Positions 8,691 to 18,111 of a DNA stretch of 64,000 nucleotides are shown piece by piece. The number at the start of each line of letters is the position of its first letter. The first letter of the stretch is position 1. The notes beneath the pieces are model-generated. The model saw only the letters and a program-made list of their open reading frames with translations. It was not told where the DNA came from and made no database searches. The stretch lies in NCBI GenBank assembly GCA_049194865.1, contig JBLZWL010000038.1:1-64000 (forward strand). The letters run 5' to 3'. The stretch comes from Myxococcus terminator_A (GTDB taxonomy: Bacteria; Myxococcota; Myxococcia; Myxococcales; Myxococcaceae). A program made the position numbers and the translations under genes.

Positions 8691-9431
8691 ATGCGCGTCT
8701 ACGAGCTACGCCCCCCAGCGCGTCGGCGGTGGAGCGCGGCACTCCACGCCACGCGCAAGTGGAGCCTCCCTGGGGTCGAGGACTGTCCAGGATGTCGAGA
8801 GACTTGGGGCGGCATCCTCGCGTATCCATCCGTTGACCTCTCGGGCGCGGATTGGGCGAGACGCCTGGAGGAGCCGCGACCGGCGCAGTGGGGTGAGGTG
8901 GTGGAGTTGCGCGAGTTGGTGCGGCCCCTATGTCCTCCCGGAGCGCTCCTCGAGCCCGGGACGGAGTTTGGCCCCGCAACGGGGACCGCTCTCGGGCAAT
9001 GGGGCCCCGTGACGCTCACGGACCCCTGGACGGTCTGGGTTCGCGCAGACGCGCTTGAGTATCTATCGGACCTGCGCGGCATATCGCCCGTCCGCCACGA
9101 GCTGCGCCGCAGCGTCGCGGAGTTGCTCGAGCTGCAGATTCTGCCACATGGACGACTGGCCCCTGAGTGTCTTCCATCCACCGTCCAGGCGCCGTGCGCC
9201 GTATGCGGCCGCACCGGTTTGGAACTGCCGCAGCGGTACTGGCTCGATAGCGCCCAGGTCCCCGACCTGGACCTGTGGAGGCTCGAGGACGCTCCCACCG
9301 TGGTCTGTGCGTCCGAACGATTCGCGCACGCACTCGACGCGATGGAGGACCCCAGTGACATCCTCCTGGTCGAGCTGGCGTCGAAGGACTTCGCCGGCCA
9401 CCCTGATCGTCCACCACGGCCCGCGCCCTAG
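8691..9431 (+). CDS. Double-CXXC protein, probable immunity partner of the SitA-like toxin
   Basis: A 246-residue cytoplasmic protein with two CxxC pairs, C32-C35 (CPGC) and C169-C172 (CAVCG), which together probably bind one zinc. This is the layout of the myxobacterial double-CXXCG paralogous family (TIGR02264). Members of that family sit directly behind the lipoprotein toxin family, and the arrangement suggests a SitI-like immunity role; that assignment is inference from position. No signal peptide or membrane helix is visible. GAGGA lies upstream of the ATG, 7 bp behind the broken toxin frame, so the two were one operon. The gene itself has no visible lesion. Confidence 0.75.
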   Translation: MRVYELRPPARRRWSAALHATRKWSLPGVEDCPGCRETWGGILAYPSVDLSGADWARRLEEPRPAQWGEVVELRELVRPLCPPGALLEPGTEFGPATGTALGQWGPVTLTDPWTVWVRADALEYLSDLRGISPVRHELRRSVAELLELQILPHGRLAPECLPSTVQAPCAVCGRTGLELPQRYWLDSAQVPDLDLWRLEDAPTVVCASERFAHALDAMEDPSDILLVELASKDFAGHPDRPPRPAP

Positions 9432-9509
9432 CGCCGAGGGGATAATCCAGCGTCGCTGGTAGCCGTTTCGGAAGAGCGGCGTGAGGGTCCACCCCCGCCG
9501 CCCCGGGCC

Positions 9510-10250
9510 TCAGCCCTGCTCGGGAGCCCCAAGCCGGGTGACCTCGAGAAGCCCCATCGGGGTGGCGTGGAAGACGGCGAAGGCGTCCGCGCCCTGCTCG
9601 ACGCTGGCGAGACAACACACCTGGGAGACGCGGCCGGAGGCATGGGCAAGCGTGCCCCGGTAGCTCTTGTGCAGATGTCCACAGAGCACGAGCGAAGGCT
9701 CCAGCGCTTCGGCCACGAGCCTCGCGTAGTCGTTGCCCACGGCTTCGGCGTTGGGGCTGCGGCGCTGCTGCTCGAAGTCCTCGCGGTCCTGGGGCGCGAT
9801 GATGCCGGAGGGCCAGTCATGCACGAGGAGGACGTCGGCCCGCTCCATCGCCATCGCGCGGTCGATGTCCTCTTCGTTGAAGCAGGTGAAGTCCTTGGAA
9901 GAGACACTCCCGAGCCGGGACAGAGGCAGATGGGGCTTCTGGAAGCCGCCCTCGTCATGGATGCCGGAGACGCCGACGACGCGCAGCCCTCGAGGCTCGA
10001 CGACGCCCACGTGCCCCAGATTCTGGTGGTAGTCCGCGAAGTCGCCCAGGTGCTTGTAGCGGGCGGGGGCGGCCATGGTCGCCAGGTCCGCCTCGTCGCG
10101 GTGGGGCTCGAAGTCTCCGACCTGGAGGACGAAGGCCAGCTCCCGGTGCGCGTTCTTCGTCCAGGACTGGAGGAAGGACACCATCCGGTTCATCCGTCCG
10201 TGCACGTCACCTACGGCGGCGAAAAGGAAACCAGCGGAGCCCAGGGCCAT
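9510..10250 (-). CDS. Calcineurin-like metallophosphoesterase
   Basis: A 246-residue phosphoesterase starting at an ATG behind a good GGGAGG site; the much longer open frame upstream is noise. Metal-binding motifs appear in order: GDVHG near the N-terminus, GDFE near residue 44, then SGIHD where the family normally has GNHD/E, followed by HDWPSG and the late CGHLHK. Replacement of the usual Asn by Ile in the third motif is unusual and makes the substrate class uncertain; the overall motif order still supports a dinuclear metal hydrolase. There is no signal peptide. It converges with the double-CXXC gene and diverges from the cysteine-protease-like gene. Confidence 0.85.
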   Translation of the reverse strand: MALGSAGFLFAAVGDVHGRMNRMVSFLQSWTKNAHRELAFVLQVGDFEPHRDEADLATMAAPARYKHLGDFADYHQNLGHVGVVEPRGLRVVGVSGIHDEGGFQKPHLPLSRLGSVSSKDFTCFNEEDIDRAMAMERADVLLVHDWPSGIIAPQDREDFEQQRRSPNAEAVGNDYARLVAEALEPSLVLCGHLHKSYRGTLAHASGRVSQVCCLASVEQGADAFAVFHATPMGLLEVTRLGAPEQG

Positions 10251-10443
10251 GGTCGCCTCCCAGCATGACGCGTCCTGGCGTCGAGTGGCGCAGCGACGTT
10301 CCGATGGAGGGGAGGCCTGACTGGGAGGAGGAGTTGTCCGGGTTTCGCAACTTCTCCGAGGGTGCGGAGATAATCCCTTCAAGAAGTCGCGGCCGAGGTG
10401 CCCCTGGGGCCCGGCTGCCATCCAAACCTCCGGAGAACTCCCC

Positions 10444-11904
10444 ATGACGCGCATTTCCTCCAACGGAGGCACGCCGACGCGCGCCTCTCGCAGCGAGACG
10501 TCCGCCCCCGTGGCGCAGCCGAAGCCGGAGGTCCGCAACTCCGTGGTGGCGTCGCAGGACTGCTTCTCCCGTCCGACGCAGAAGGGCGTGGAGCGGGCCG
10601 CGGTGGCCATCAACCCGGATGAGTTCGTTCCAGGACCCACGCGTCGGGATGTCTTCAACGACCTCGACGTCCAGAAGATCCGCCAGCAGTCGAACGTCAA
10701 GAGCCTCCACGACGGCGAGACCACGCCCCGCACGCGCGAGGAAGCGCTGGCCAAGGCGGACCGCCTCCTGGGTGGCGCGGACTTCCTGCTCCAGCGGGAG
10801 ACGGCGCAGGGGGCCACCATCACCCGTGACGCCAAGGACGTGAACGACGCGGCGGACACGGACCCGACGTCGCCGCGCCACCAGGCGGCCGTGGCCGAAG
10901 TCGAAGCCAACGCGGCGCTGGAGCAGGAGGCGCTGCGGAGCCTGTCCCCCGAGGAGCAGCAGCAGTACCAGGCGGTGCGCGACGGGCTGATGGCGGTGGA
11001 GCCCGCGGGCGATCCGGTGGCGGCGCTCGCGCTCCAGAAACTGCTCCTGGAGGGCAAGCTGCCGGGTGAAGAGGCGCTGGGCGGCGAGGGAAATCTCCTG
11101 GAGCAGCTCCACACGCTGCAGACGCAGGAGCTGGGCGAGGGGATTGACCGGGGCGCGCTGCTGTCGGACGTGGTGCAGGAGCTGGCGACGCCCGAGTCCG
11201 TCAACCAGCGCAACAAGGGCACGTGCGCGGCCACCGCGGCGTCCATCCAGCTCATCCTGGAGAACCCGGCGGAGTACGTGCGCCTCGTCGCGGGACTGGC
11301 GAGCGAGTCGGGTGAGGTGACGCTGGCGGACGGCGAGACGGTGATGAAGCGCGAGGCGCTGGGCGCGGAGGCCAAGAACGGAGAGGACGTCCGCTCGGAG
11401 AGCCAGGAGCTGATCGCGCCGGCGTTCATGGAAGTCGCGAACGGCGGTGAGAGGGATTACCAGGACAAGACGGACGCCCACTACGAGGACGGGGAGAAGA
11501 CGCACAGCGGCCTGTACCCGTCCGAGTTCGACCGGCTCGCGGAGGCGGTGTTCGACCGGAAGGTCGACACGGTGTCTGGGATTGGCGGGGCCGAGGAGGA
11601 GGCGGAGGCGTGGGACCTCATCCAGGAGCGCACGGCCGCCGGTGAGACGGTGGCGGTGGGCATGACCTGGGGCACCGGGGGCCACCAGGTGGTGGTGACG
11701 GGCACGGGCGTGGACCCGAAGACGGGCGAGGAGTACGTCGAGTACACCAACCCCTGGGGCCGCACCGAGCGCATGCCGAAGGACGAGTTCCTCGGCCGGC
11801 TCAACAGCATGCACACCCGCCCGGAGGAGAAGGTGAAGGAGAAGGAACTGGACCGCAATCCGAGGCACCCGGAAGCGCCCGACCGCATCGCGAGGACGGG
11901 GTAG
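10444..11904 (+). CDS. Papain-like-fold cysteine protease-like protein, function unknown
   Basis: I do not recognise a named family for this 486-residue protein. The first 240 residues are Ala/Glu/Gln-rich, polar and probably partly helical; there is no signal peptide. The C-terminal half has an ordered Cys-His-Asn set typical of papain-like enzymes: C261 in NKGTCAATA, H414 in GGHQVVVTG, and N436 in YTNPWGR. The TNPWG after the histidine strand strongly resembles C39/C58-type peptidase-fold proteins. Protease, transglutaminase or toxin activity are all possible. A polar leader with a C-terminal catalytic domain resembles secreted effectors lacking a Sec signal, but no secretion gene is adjacent. 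The gene stands alone, with about 190 bp upstream. Confidence 0.7.
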   Translation: MTRISSNGGTPTRASRSETSAPVAQPKPEVRNSVVASQDCFSRPTQKGVERAAVAINPDEFVPGPTRRDVFNDLDVQKIRQQSNVKSLHDGETTPRTREEALAKADRLLGGADFLLQRETAQGATITRDAKDVNDAADTDPTSPRHQAAVAEVEANAALEQEALRSLSPEEQQQYQAVRDGLMAVEPAGDPVAALALQKLLLEGKLPGEEALGGEGNLLEQLHTLQTQELGEGIDRGALLSDVVQELATPESVNQRNKGTCAATAASIQLILENPAEYVRLVAGLASESGEVTLADGETVMKREALGAEAKNGEDVRSESQELIAPAFMEVANGGERDYQDKTDAHYEDGEKTHSGLYPSEFDRLAEAVFDRKVDTVSGIGGAEEEAEAWDLIQERTAAGETVAVGMTWGTGGHQVVVTGTGVDPKTGEEYVEYTNPWGRTERMPKDEFLGRLNSMHTRPEEKVKEKELDRNPRHPEAPDRIARTG

Positions 11905-11919
11905 TCGAGCGGGTGCGGC

Positions 11920-14676
11920 TCAGCCGACGAGCGATGGCCAGTTCCGGCCGACCCAGGCGCGCTGTTCGACTTCGTCGCGCCAGCTCCGGTCCTCGCGGTC
12001 GATTCTTCGCGAGGTGACGAAGAGTCCTTCGAGGGCCGTGAGCAGTCGCTGGGCGAAGGGCGCATCCTCCACGACGAGGAGCGCCTCGCTCTCCCAGTAG
12101 GCGGCGGTGACGTCCAGGTTGGCGCTGCCGATGGCGACCGCCGTGGTATCGCAGACCAGGAGCTTCGCGTGGACGTGGGGGAAGAGCTTCTCCAGTTCCG
12201 GCTCCCACTCCGGCATCGCGGGCAGGGCCCACTCGTAGGCGATGCCGCCCGCCTCGATGACGGCGTCCAGGCGACTGCGGACGTAGCGGTCCGCCACCTC
12301 GCGCAGCGCGCCGCCCGGGAAGTACGTCCTCGCGGAGCCGTAGTGCGGCCGGACGCTGCCGAACAGCACCTCCACGCGGACGCCCCGGCGCACGGCGGCG
12401 ATGAGCGCGTTTTGCAACTCGAGCAGCAACGGGAAGGTGTTCACCAGCACGAGCCGTGAGCGCGCGTGGCGGATGAGCGCCAGCTGCGTGTCGAGGGTGT
12501 GCGTGTCCTTGAGTCCTTCGTGCAGGGCGACCCGGGCCGCCATCGTCCCCACGGGCGCCGTGGGTGGGAAGGCGTAGGGCTCGCCGCCCGCGCGGTTCCA
12601 CTCGGACAGGAAGGCGCTCTCGAGGACGCTGACCAGCGGGCCCTCCAGTCGCGCGCCACAGTCGAGCCAGGGAATGTCGCGGTAGTGCGAGGTCCGCCGC
12701 AGGCCCACTTCGTCGAAGCCCGTGTAATAGGGCGCGCCGAGATTCCGGCCCGAGACGAAGGCGCGAGCGGAGTCGATGACGGTCAGCTTGCGATGGTTGC
12801 GTTGCTTGAGCTCGGAGAGGCTGGGCACGCCGACGAGGGGGGCGATGGCGCGTACTTCGGCGTTGGGTGTCTCCGCGAGCGTCACGAGGGCGGGGTTGAG
12901 GGCGCCGAAGGAGTCATGGCCACTGTAGAGCGCATCCGCGAGGAAGCGCACGTGCACGCCGCGCGCGGCGGCTCGCTTCAGGGCCTCGGTGATGCGGGCG
13001 GTGACGCTGTCGTCCTCGACGATGTAGCACTGCCAATGGATGGTGCTTCGGGCCGCGTCGATGGCCGCGAGCACCGACTCGCGCGCCAGTCCGTTGTCGA
13101 GCTCGAAGTCGATGTGATGGCCCTCCATGCGCGGGCTGCAGCCCGCGAGCGCCAGCTCCCGAGACCAGGAGTACGGCGCATCGTGGATGGGGATGGGCTC
13201 CAGGGCGGTCGCCCGAGGCAGGGCCAGACACTCCTCGGCGCTCAGGGTGCGAAGAAGCGGATGGACGGGCTTGTGCGCCTCGCGAGTGACGACAGCGGCG
13301 ATGGTGATGCCCGCGCTGGCGAGGCGCGTGGCCACGCGCAGGAGTCGCTGTCCGTCGACCTGCTGGGGCACGTCGTCGGCGCGAGCGTCGTCGAGCCAGG
13401 CACTGGCATCGAGAAGGAGAGGCCAGGGCGTATCCGGCAGCATCTCGCGAAGGTGGGCGCGCTGGGAGTCGAGGGAGTCCGTGTCGCGCAGTCGAACGAA
13501 GACCAGGTGATAGCGGTCCATCGCCAGGGCGTGGGCCGCCGCGAGCGCGTCCTCGTCGAGCAGGCTGTCCACGAGCAGCAGGGGCTGCACGGGCCCGAGC
13601 ACATAGCAGGGCGACAGGTCTCTGGGCGCGGCGGTGCCGGAGAAGGCGAACGCGAGTGGGTGGAGGCCGCGAACGTGCTCGAACCAGGACGCGCTGAGCG
13701 CGGCGGTACCACCTTCGTGGCGAATGGTTCCCAGAGCGGAGCCGCCCTCGAACACGGACAGCGTGCCCTCGTTGGGGACGGAGACACTCGACATGAAACC
13801 GACGCGCTCGACGGAGAAGCGGGGCGCGAGGCCGGGGGCCGCCACGGAGTCGGAGACCGCGTAGTGGTCCTCGAACAACACGGCCGTGGTCTGCGTGCGA
13901 GGCAGCAGCAGCGTGGGGACGTGAGCTTCCTGGAAGGCCTTGGCGCCGAGCATCCCGAGCACCAGGGCTTCCATGTCGGCGAGCGCGTCGGCGGGGATGA
14001 CCAGGAGGTCCACGCCGGAACGGACGGCCGCGACGTCGAAGGCTTCGACGCGACTGTCGGCGGGGTTCTCGGTGAGCGACTCGACGTGGAGCGTCTGGGT
14101 GATTCCCAGGGCCCGGGAGAGGGCCTGGAGATTCGAGGTCTGCTCAGGAGCCGAGCCCGTGGTGAGGGCGATGAGCTCGGAGGGTGTGATGCAGCGGGAG
14201 AGGAAGGTGGCCATCGCGCCAAGGCCTCGCCCGTCCGGGGTGATGGCCACGGCCATGCGTGACGGCGTCGGGGGAGGCGTGGAGGGCGCGCGCCCGATGG
14301 AGAGCACGGGGATGTGCTCCCTCAACGAGAGCATGAGCATGGCCCCCACACGGGCGCGTGGGGACGTGTCGAGGTGGGGGCCGAGGACGACGAGGTCCGC
14401 GCCGTGCTGTGTGGCGGCCTGGACGACGGCGCTGGTGTCGAGGTGGGTTTCGAGGGCGCCCCGGACCTCGATGGAGGGGCTCCAGTCGTGAAGGGCGTGT
14501 CGGATGCGGTCCAGCACGGTGAGGCTGGCGGGAGGAGGGGCCTCCAGCTCGCTGCGCTCGGGGACCAGTCCGTATAGGTAGACAGCCTCGGGCGCGGCGC
14601 TCAGTCGCCTCGCGGCGTGAAGCACCAGCTCGGACTCCGAGCCGGCATCGAAGACGATCATCAGACGACGGAACAT
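11920..14676 (-). CDS. Universal-stress-protein/phospholipase D fusion (cardiolipin synthase-like)
   Basis: A 918-residue protein. Its N-terminal 280 residues look like two tandem universal stress protein domains (RLMIVFDAGSESE start; VVLGPH, then a second VAITPDG start and LLVIPAD). The remainder carries two phospholipase D HKD motifs, H628-x-K630-x4-D635 (HRKLTVID, followed by SGRNLG) and H836-x-K838-x4-D843 (HAKLLVCD, followed by GSANLD), as in bacterial cardiolipin synthases. The natural activity is transfer or hydrolysis of phosphatidyl groups; a phospholipid role is likely but not proven. No membrane helix is obvious, unlike ClsA. The fusion suggests stress-nucleotide control of lipid chemistry (inference). 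It starts about 190 bp from the divergent GH gene. Confidence 0.85.
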   Translation of the reverse strand: MFRRLMIVFDAGSESELVLHAARRLSAAPEAVYLYGLVPERSELEAPPPASLTVLDRIRHALHDWSPSIEVRGALETHLDTSAVVQAATQHGADLVVLGPHLDTSPRARVGAMLMLSLREHIPVLSIGRAPSTPPPTPSRMAVAITPDGRGLGAMATFLSRCITPSELIALTTGSAPEQTSNLQALSRALGITQTLHVESLTENPADSRVEAFDVAAVRSGVDLLVIPADALADMEALVLGMLGAKAFQEAHVPTLLLPRTQTTAVLFEDHYAVSDSVAAPGLAPRFSVERVGFMSSVSVPNEGTLSVFEGGSALGTIRHEGGTAALSASWFEHVRGLHPLAFAFSGTAAPRDLSPCYVLGPVQPLLLVDSLLDEDALAAAHALAMDRYHLVFVRLRDTDSLDSQRAHLREMLPDTPWPLLLDASAWLDDARADDVPQQVDGQRLLRVATRLASAGITIAAVVTREAHKPVHPLLRTLSAEECLALPRATALEPIPIHDAPYSWSRELALAGCSPRMEGHHIDFELDNGLARESVLAAIDAARSTIHWQCYIVEDDSVTARITEALKRAAARGVHVRFLADALYSGHDSFGALNPALVTLAETPNAEVRAIAPLVGVPSLSELKQRNHRKLTVIDSARAFVSGRNLGAPYYTGFDEVGLRRTSHYRDIPWLDCGARLEGPLVSVLESAFLSEWNRAGGEPYAFPPTAPVGTMAARVALHEGLKDTHTLDTQLALIRHARSRLVLVNTFPLLLELQNALIAAVRRGVRVEVLFGSVRPHYGSARTYFPGGALREVADRYVRSRLDAVIEAGGIAYEWALPAMPEWEPELEKLFPHVHAKLLVCDTTAVAIGSANLDVTAAYWESEALLVVEDAPFAQRLLTALEGLFVTSRRIDREDRSWRDEVEQRAWVGRNWPSLVG

Positions 14677-14868
14677 GGCGCGTGCGGTTCCCGGAGTATC
14701 CGGTCGCCCGCCTTCACCGTCGCACGGCTCCAGCGGTCGACCGGGGACCCATTATGCCGGGGTTGGGATGGGACGGTGTCCCTGAATCTCCGGGTCACGA
14801 GGGGGCTTGCAAGGACACACAGCCAGGACAGTAGGGTGCGGCCTCCCCTCGTCCCCCGGAGTCTGTCC

Positions 14869-16575
14869 ATGAAGCGGAGTCAGTGGTTGCGTCTTGGCGT
14901 GGCCTTGGTCGCCCTGGTCCTCGCAGGCTGCAATGATACACATTCAGAAGAAGTCCAAGCGTCAGGGATTGAGCAGTCCTCGAACGCCGCCACCCTGGCT
15001 CCGGTCCGAGTGCCGAAGTCGGTGGGCAAGAAAATCTACGCCCACCTGATGCCGTGGTTCGAGACCTCGGCCTCGTCCGGCAACGGGGCCTGGGGCATCC
15101 ACTGGACGATGGCGAACCAGAACCCCAACAACGTGGATGGTTCCGGCCGTCGGCAGATTGCCGCGCACTACTATCCGCTGATTGGCCCCTATGCCTCCGG
15201 GGACAAGGACGTCATCGAGTACCAGTTGCTGTTGATGAAGTACGCGGGCGTGGACGGCGTCCTCATCGATTGGCCGGGCACGGTGAATGCCTGGGACTAT
15301 CCGAAGAACAAGCAGAACTCCGAGGCCTTCATCGCGCGCACGGCGGCGGTGGGGCTGGACTTCGCCATCGTCTACGAGGACCACAACATCCAGCTCGCGG
15401 CGAACGCGGGCATCATCACCGACAAGCTCGCCGCGGGGCGGGCGGACATGGGCTACCTGAGAGATAACTACTTCCCCCAGGGCAACTACATCCGGGTGAA
15501 CAACGCGCCCCTGCTGCTCGACTTCGGGCCCCAGACGTTCCAGACGCCGTCGGACTGGACGAACCTCTTCGGAGTACTGTCGCCCAAGCCGGCGTTCCTC
15601 ACCCTCTGGTACGAGTCCCAGGAGGCCGGAGCCAACGCGAGCGGCGAGTACGCGTGGATCTACTCGGACTTCATGGCGGGGCTGAACCACTTCTACGCCA
15701 ACCGACCCCTGGGCCTGAAGATGGGCGTGGCCTACCCGGGCTTCCACACCTTCTACACCGCAGGCGGCTGGAGTGGTCCCACCTGGGGCCTTCCCCACAA
15801 CGGGCTGAGCTCCTTTCAGCAGACTCTGGACGCGGCCCTCGGCAGCAGTGTCGGCCATGTCCAGCTCGCGACGTGGAACGACTATGGCGAGGGCACCATG
15901 CTCGAGCCGACGCGTGAGTTCGGCTACGGCTTCCTCACCACGCTCCAGCAGAAGCTGGGCGTGCCCTATTCGCAGCGTGAGCTGGAGCTCATCAACACCC
16001 TCTACCAGCAGCGCAAGCAGCACGCCGGAAACGCGGCGAGGCAGGCCGAGCTGGACCAGGCCTTCCAGCACCTCGTCGCCCTCCAGGTCGCCCAGGCGGA
16101 GACCATTCTCAACGGAGGCTCCACGCCGACCACCATTCCGCTCACCAACCCCAGCTTCGAGTCGGGCATGACGGGCTGGTCCACCTGGTCTCCGAATGGC
16201 ACGGAGTGGGCGGCCTTCAGCGAGACGTACAACGGGGCGCAGTCCGGGGCCTATCACCTGACCCACTGGGGCACGCCGGCGTACGAGACGTGGACGTACC
16301 AGGTCGTCACGGGCGTTCCGTCCGGCAGCTACAAGGTGAGTGCTTGGGTTCGAAAGGGCGGCGACTTCGGGCTCGCGCGCCTCCAGGTGAAGACCTGTGT
16401 CTCCTGCACGCCGGTCTTCACCACCCTGGGGACGTATGGCTCCTGGACGCGGGTGGAGACGCCGAGCATCTCCGTCACAGCAGGCACGCTGGAGCTGGGC
16501 TTCCACACGCAGGCCCCGGCCCAGAACGGAGCCAACTTCATCCACATGGATTCCGTCGAGCTGCGCAGGCAGTGA
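14869..16575 (+). CDS. Secreted GH71/GH99-like glycoside hydrolase lipoprotein with C-terminal carbohydrate-binding module
   Basis: A 568-residue lipoprotein: MKRS leader, hydrophobic stretch and lipobox LAGC (Cys 21). Residues about 45-400 resemble the GH71/GH99-like family (endo-mannanase or alpha-1,3-glucanase type): IYAHLMPWFET, the YYPLIGPY stretch, a GVDGVLIDW strand, and a late NDYGEGTMLEP motif in which the Glu residues are candidate catalytic groups. After a linker, residues about 424-568 form a jelly-roll module like CBM4/9 (NPSFESGMTGW start, typical alternating beta strands). Predation on fungal or bacterial glycans would fit, but the substrate is unknown. It converges with the DNRLRE gene across a strong hairpin. 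Confidence 0.82.
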   Translation: MKRSQWLRLGVALVALVLAGCNDTHSEEVQASGIEQSSNAATLAPVRVPKSVGKKIYAHLMPWFETSASSGNGAWGIHWTMANQNPNNVDGSGRRQIAAHYYPLIGPYASGDKDVIEYQLLLMKYAGVDGVLIDWPGTVNAWDYPKNKQNSEAFIARTAAVGLDFAIVYEDHNIQLAANAGIITDKLAAGRADMGYLRDNYFPQGNYIRVNNAPLLLDFGPQTFQTPSDWTNLFGVLSPKPAFLTLWYESQEAGANASGEYAWIYSDFMAGLNHFYANRPLGLKMGVAYPGFHTFYTAGGWSGPTWGLPHNGLSSFQQTLDAALGSSVGHVQLATWNDYGEGTMLEPTREFGYGFLTTLQQKLGVPYSQRELELINTLYQQRKQHAGNAARQAELDQAFQHLVALQVAQAETILNGGSTPTTIPLTNPSFESGMTGWSTWSPNGTEWAAFSETYNGAQSGAYHLTHWGTPAYETWTYQVVTGVPSGSYKVSAWVRKGGDFGLARLQVKTCVSCTPVFTTLGTYGSWTRVETPSISVTAGTLELGFHTQAPAQNGANFIHMDSVELRRQ

Positions 16576-16589
16576 GACATGGCGCCCGC

Positions 16590-16615
16590 CCTGGCCTCCC
16601 AACACAGAGGCCAGG
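16590..16615. terminator. Bidirectional hairpin between convergent genes
   Basis: A perfect 9-bp stem, CCTGGCCTC/GAGGCCAGG, with an 8-nt loop lies 14 bp after the GH stop and about 32 bp after the DNRLRE stop. There is no U tract on either side, so termination strength is uncertain. Confidence 0.6.
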
Positions 16616-16647
16616 ACGGGGCATGGGTCAGCAGACCCGGACGCGAA

Positions 16648-17865
16648 TCAAGGCGAGTAGAGGATCTCGAGCTTGGGGCGCCGCGCCGGGTCCGCGGTCT
16701 CGCGTGAATAGTAGTAGCCCTTGTAGTCACCGGCGGTGATCCTGAAAGAGATGCGCCGGTCGACGGCATCCGAGGCGCTCTGCACGGCGGGGATGAGCGC
16801 GGGGCTGTCATTGACGCCGACCCGGTCGAAGAGGTCGAAGTTGGGGTACCAGATGAACCACCAGCCCAGGGGCTCGCCCGACGTCGCCGGGTGGTTGCTG
16901 TAGTTGAGCGTGTTCTCCCCCCAGGAGTTGTCGGGGACCAGGTAGGTATAGACGTTGCCGTCGCCTCCGGGTGACGTGCCTTGCCTCGATACGGCGGAGA
17001 GCTTCACGCTCTTGATGAGCGCACCGGCGGGGATCGCGCCGAGGTTGAAGCGCAGGAAGGGAGACTCGGGCCAGAAGAACGTGCCGTTCAGGATCTCCTG
17101 GGAGCCATAGTCAGCGGTGCTCTCCCACGGATGACCCGAGATATAGGTGTCCGCCTCGGGCTCGAGCGTGGTGACGACGTCCGGGGGCGTATACGTATAC
17201 GCGATGATGAGGCGAGGCCGCTGGGCGACGACGGAGTACTCGCGCGAGCGGTAGACCGTCCTGTACCCCGGCGAGTGCAGCCGGAGGCTGAGAAGCTTGT
17301 CCCCGTTGAGCTCGCCCTGGACCACGGGGACGAGCGCCGGACTGGCATTGACGCCCAACTTGTCTTCTGGAGTGTTGTTGTACCAGAGGAACCACTCGCC
17401 CAGCGTGCTTCCCGTGGCGGGGGGCTTGTTGTTCCAGGTGAGGGCCGTCTCCGACCAGGAGTCATCGGGCACGAAGGTGGTGTAGACGTTGCCGTCACCT
17501 CCATAGGCGAAGCCCATGTAGGCCAGCGCCTCCAGGCGAACCGACGTCACGGTGGCATTCGCGGGCAGCCCGCTCAGGTCGAACCGGAGGTAGGCGTGGT
17601 GGGAGCCGCGATTCACTTCCCACGAACCTGACACTCCGAAGTTGGTGGCGGGCGCCGAAGACGTGACCAGGGTGTCGGCCACCGGCGTGAGTGTCACGCT
17701 GGCACTGAGCGCCGAGGTGTGTGTCGACAGCGAGGGAACGGCTGCCGCCGAGGCCTGTTGCTCCTCGGAGGGCAGGGCGCCACAGCCAAGAGAGGACAGC
17801 AGCAGCAAGGTGGACAGCGAAGAGAGCTGGGTGTTGTTCGCAGCGAGGTGTCTCAAGAAACGCAT
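16648..17865 (-). CDS. Lipoprotein with two DNRLRE domains
   Basis: A 405-residue exported protein. The start at 17865 gives MRFLRHL, a hydrophobic stretch and lipobox LGCG; the longer frame upstream adds only Arg-rich noise. Two homologous beta-sandwich units (about 55-215 and 225-405) share TYLRF/PFLRFNL-type strands, GGDGNVYT, a DDSWSE/DNSWGE plus NxxP motif and a C-terminal RPRLIIAY/RPKLEILY strand, the signature of DNRLRE domains, found on cell-surface and extracellular proteins as binding or structural modules. No catalytic motif is visible. It may assist the adjacent convergent GH protein at the cell surface, but that is only a guess from position. Confidence 0.8.
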   Translation of the reverse strand: MRFLRHLAANNTQLSSLSTLLLLSSLGCGALPSEEQQASAAAVPSLSTHTSALSASVTLTPVADTLVTSSAPATNFGVSGSWEVNRGSHHAYLRFDLSGLPANATVTSVRLEALAYMGFAYGGDGNVYTTFVPDDSWSETALTWNNKPPATGSTLGEWFLWYNNTPEDKLGVNASPALVPVVQGELNGDKLLSLRLHSPGYRTVYRSREYSVVAQRPRLIIAYTYTPPDVVTTLEPEADTYISGHPWESTADYGSQEILNGTFFWPESPFLRFNLGAIPAGALIKSVKLSAVSRQGTSPGGDGNVYTYLVPDNSWGENTLNYSNHPATSGEPLGWWFIWYPNFDLFDRVGVNDSPALIPAVQSASDAVDRRISFRITAGDYKGYYYSRETADPARRPKLEILYSP

Positions 17866-18047
17866 CCAGTATGCCTTCGGTGAGAGGAGTCGCCGCTCAG
17901 TGCAAGTTGGAGCCCACGCTCGCGCCAGGGTGTGTGGACAGGCGCGTGGTGGGGGTTTGCGTGTCGCGAGGACGCAGGGCTCCGGGTCTGCGTTCCGGCA
18001 CAACGAACTTCGGCGGAAGTCACCAGAGGTGTGCTTGTTGACGCATG

Positions 18048-18096
18048 GGTCTTAATTTATTTGCTTAGGCTGAGAAAACAGTAAGGAGCTGGAGGT
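18048..18096. other. Short AT-rich island
   Basis: About 50 bp rich in A and T (TTAATTTATTTGCTTAG and GAGAAAACAG) in an otherwise GC-rich window, directly left of the oxidoreductase fragment. It may hold the promoter of the minus-strand DNRLRE gene or mark a recombination scar; no clear -35/-10 pair or terminal repeats are visible. Confidence 0.4.
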
Positions 18097-18111
18097 GATG
18101 CAACCCGGTAG

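Noticed and set aside
10207..11868. 553-codon open frame antisense to the cysteine-protease-like gene
   Set aside because: The translated residues are Arg/Leu/His repeats without domains; the plus frame carries an ordered C-H-N set and normal codon use.
14962..16605. 547-codon open frame antisense to the GH71/99-like gene
   Set aside because: No motif, extreme Arg/Val/Gly composition; the plus frame has signal peptide, catalytic domain and CBM.
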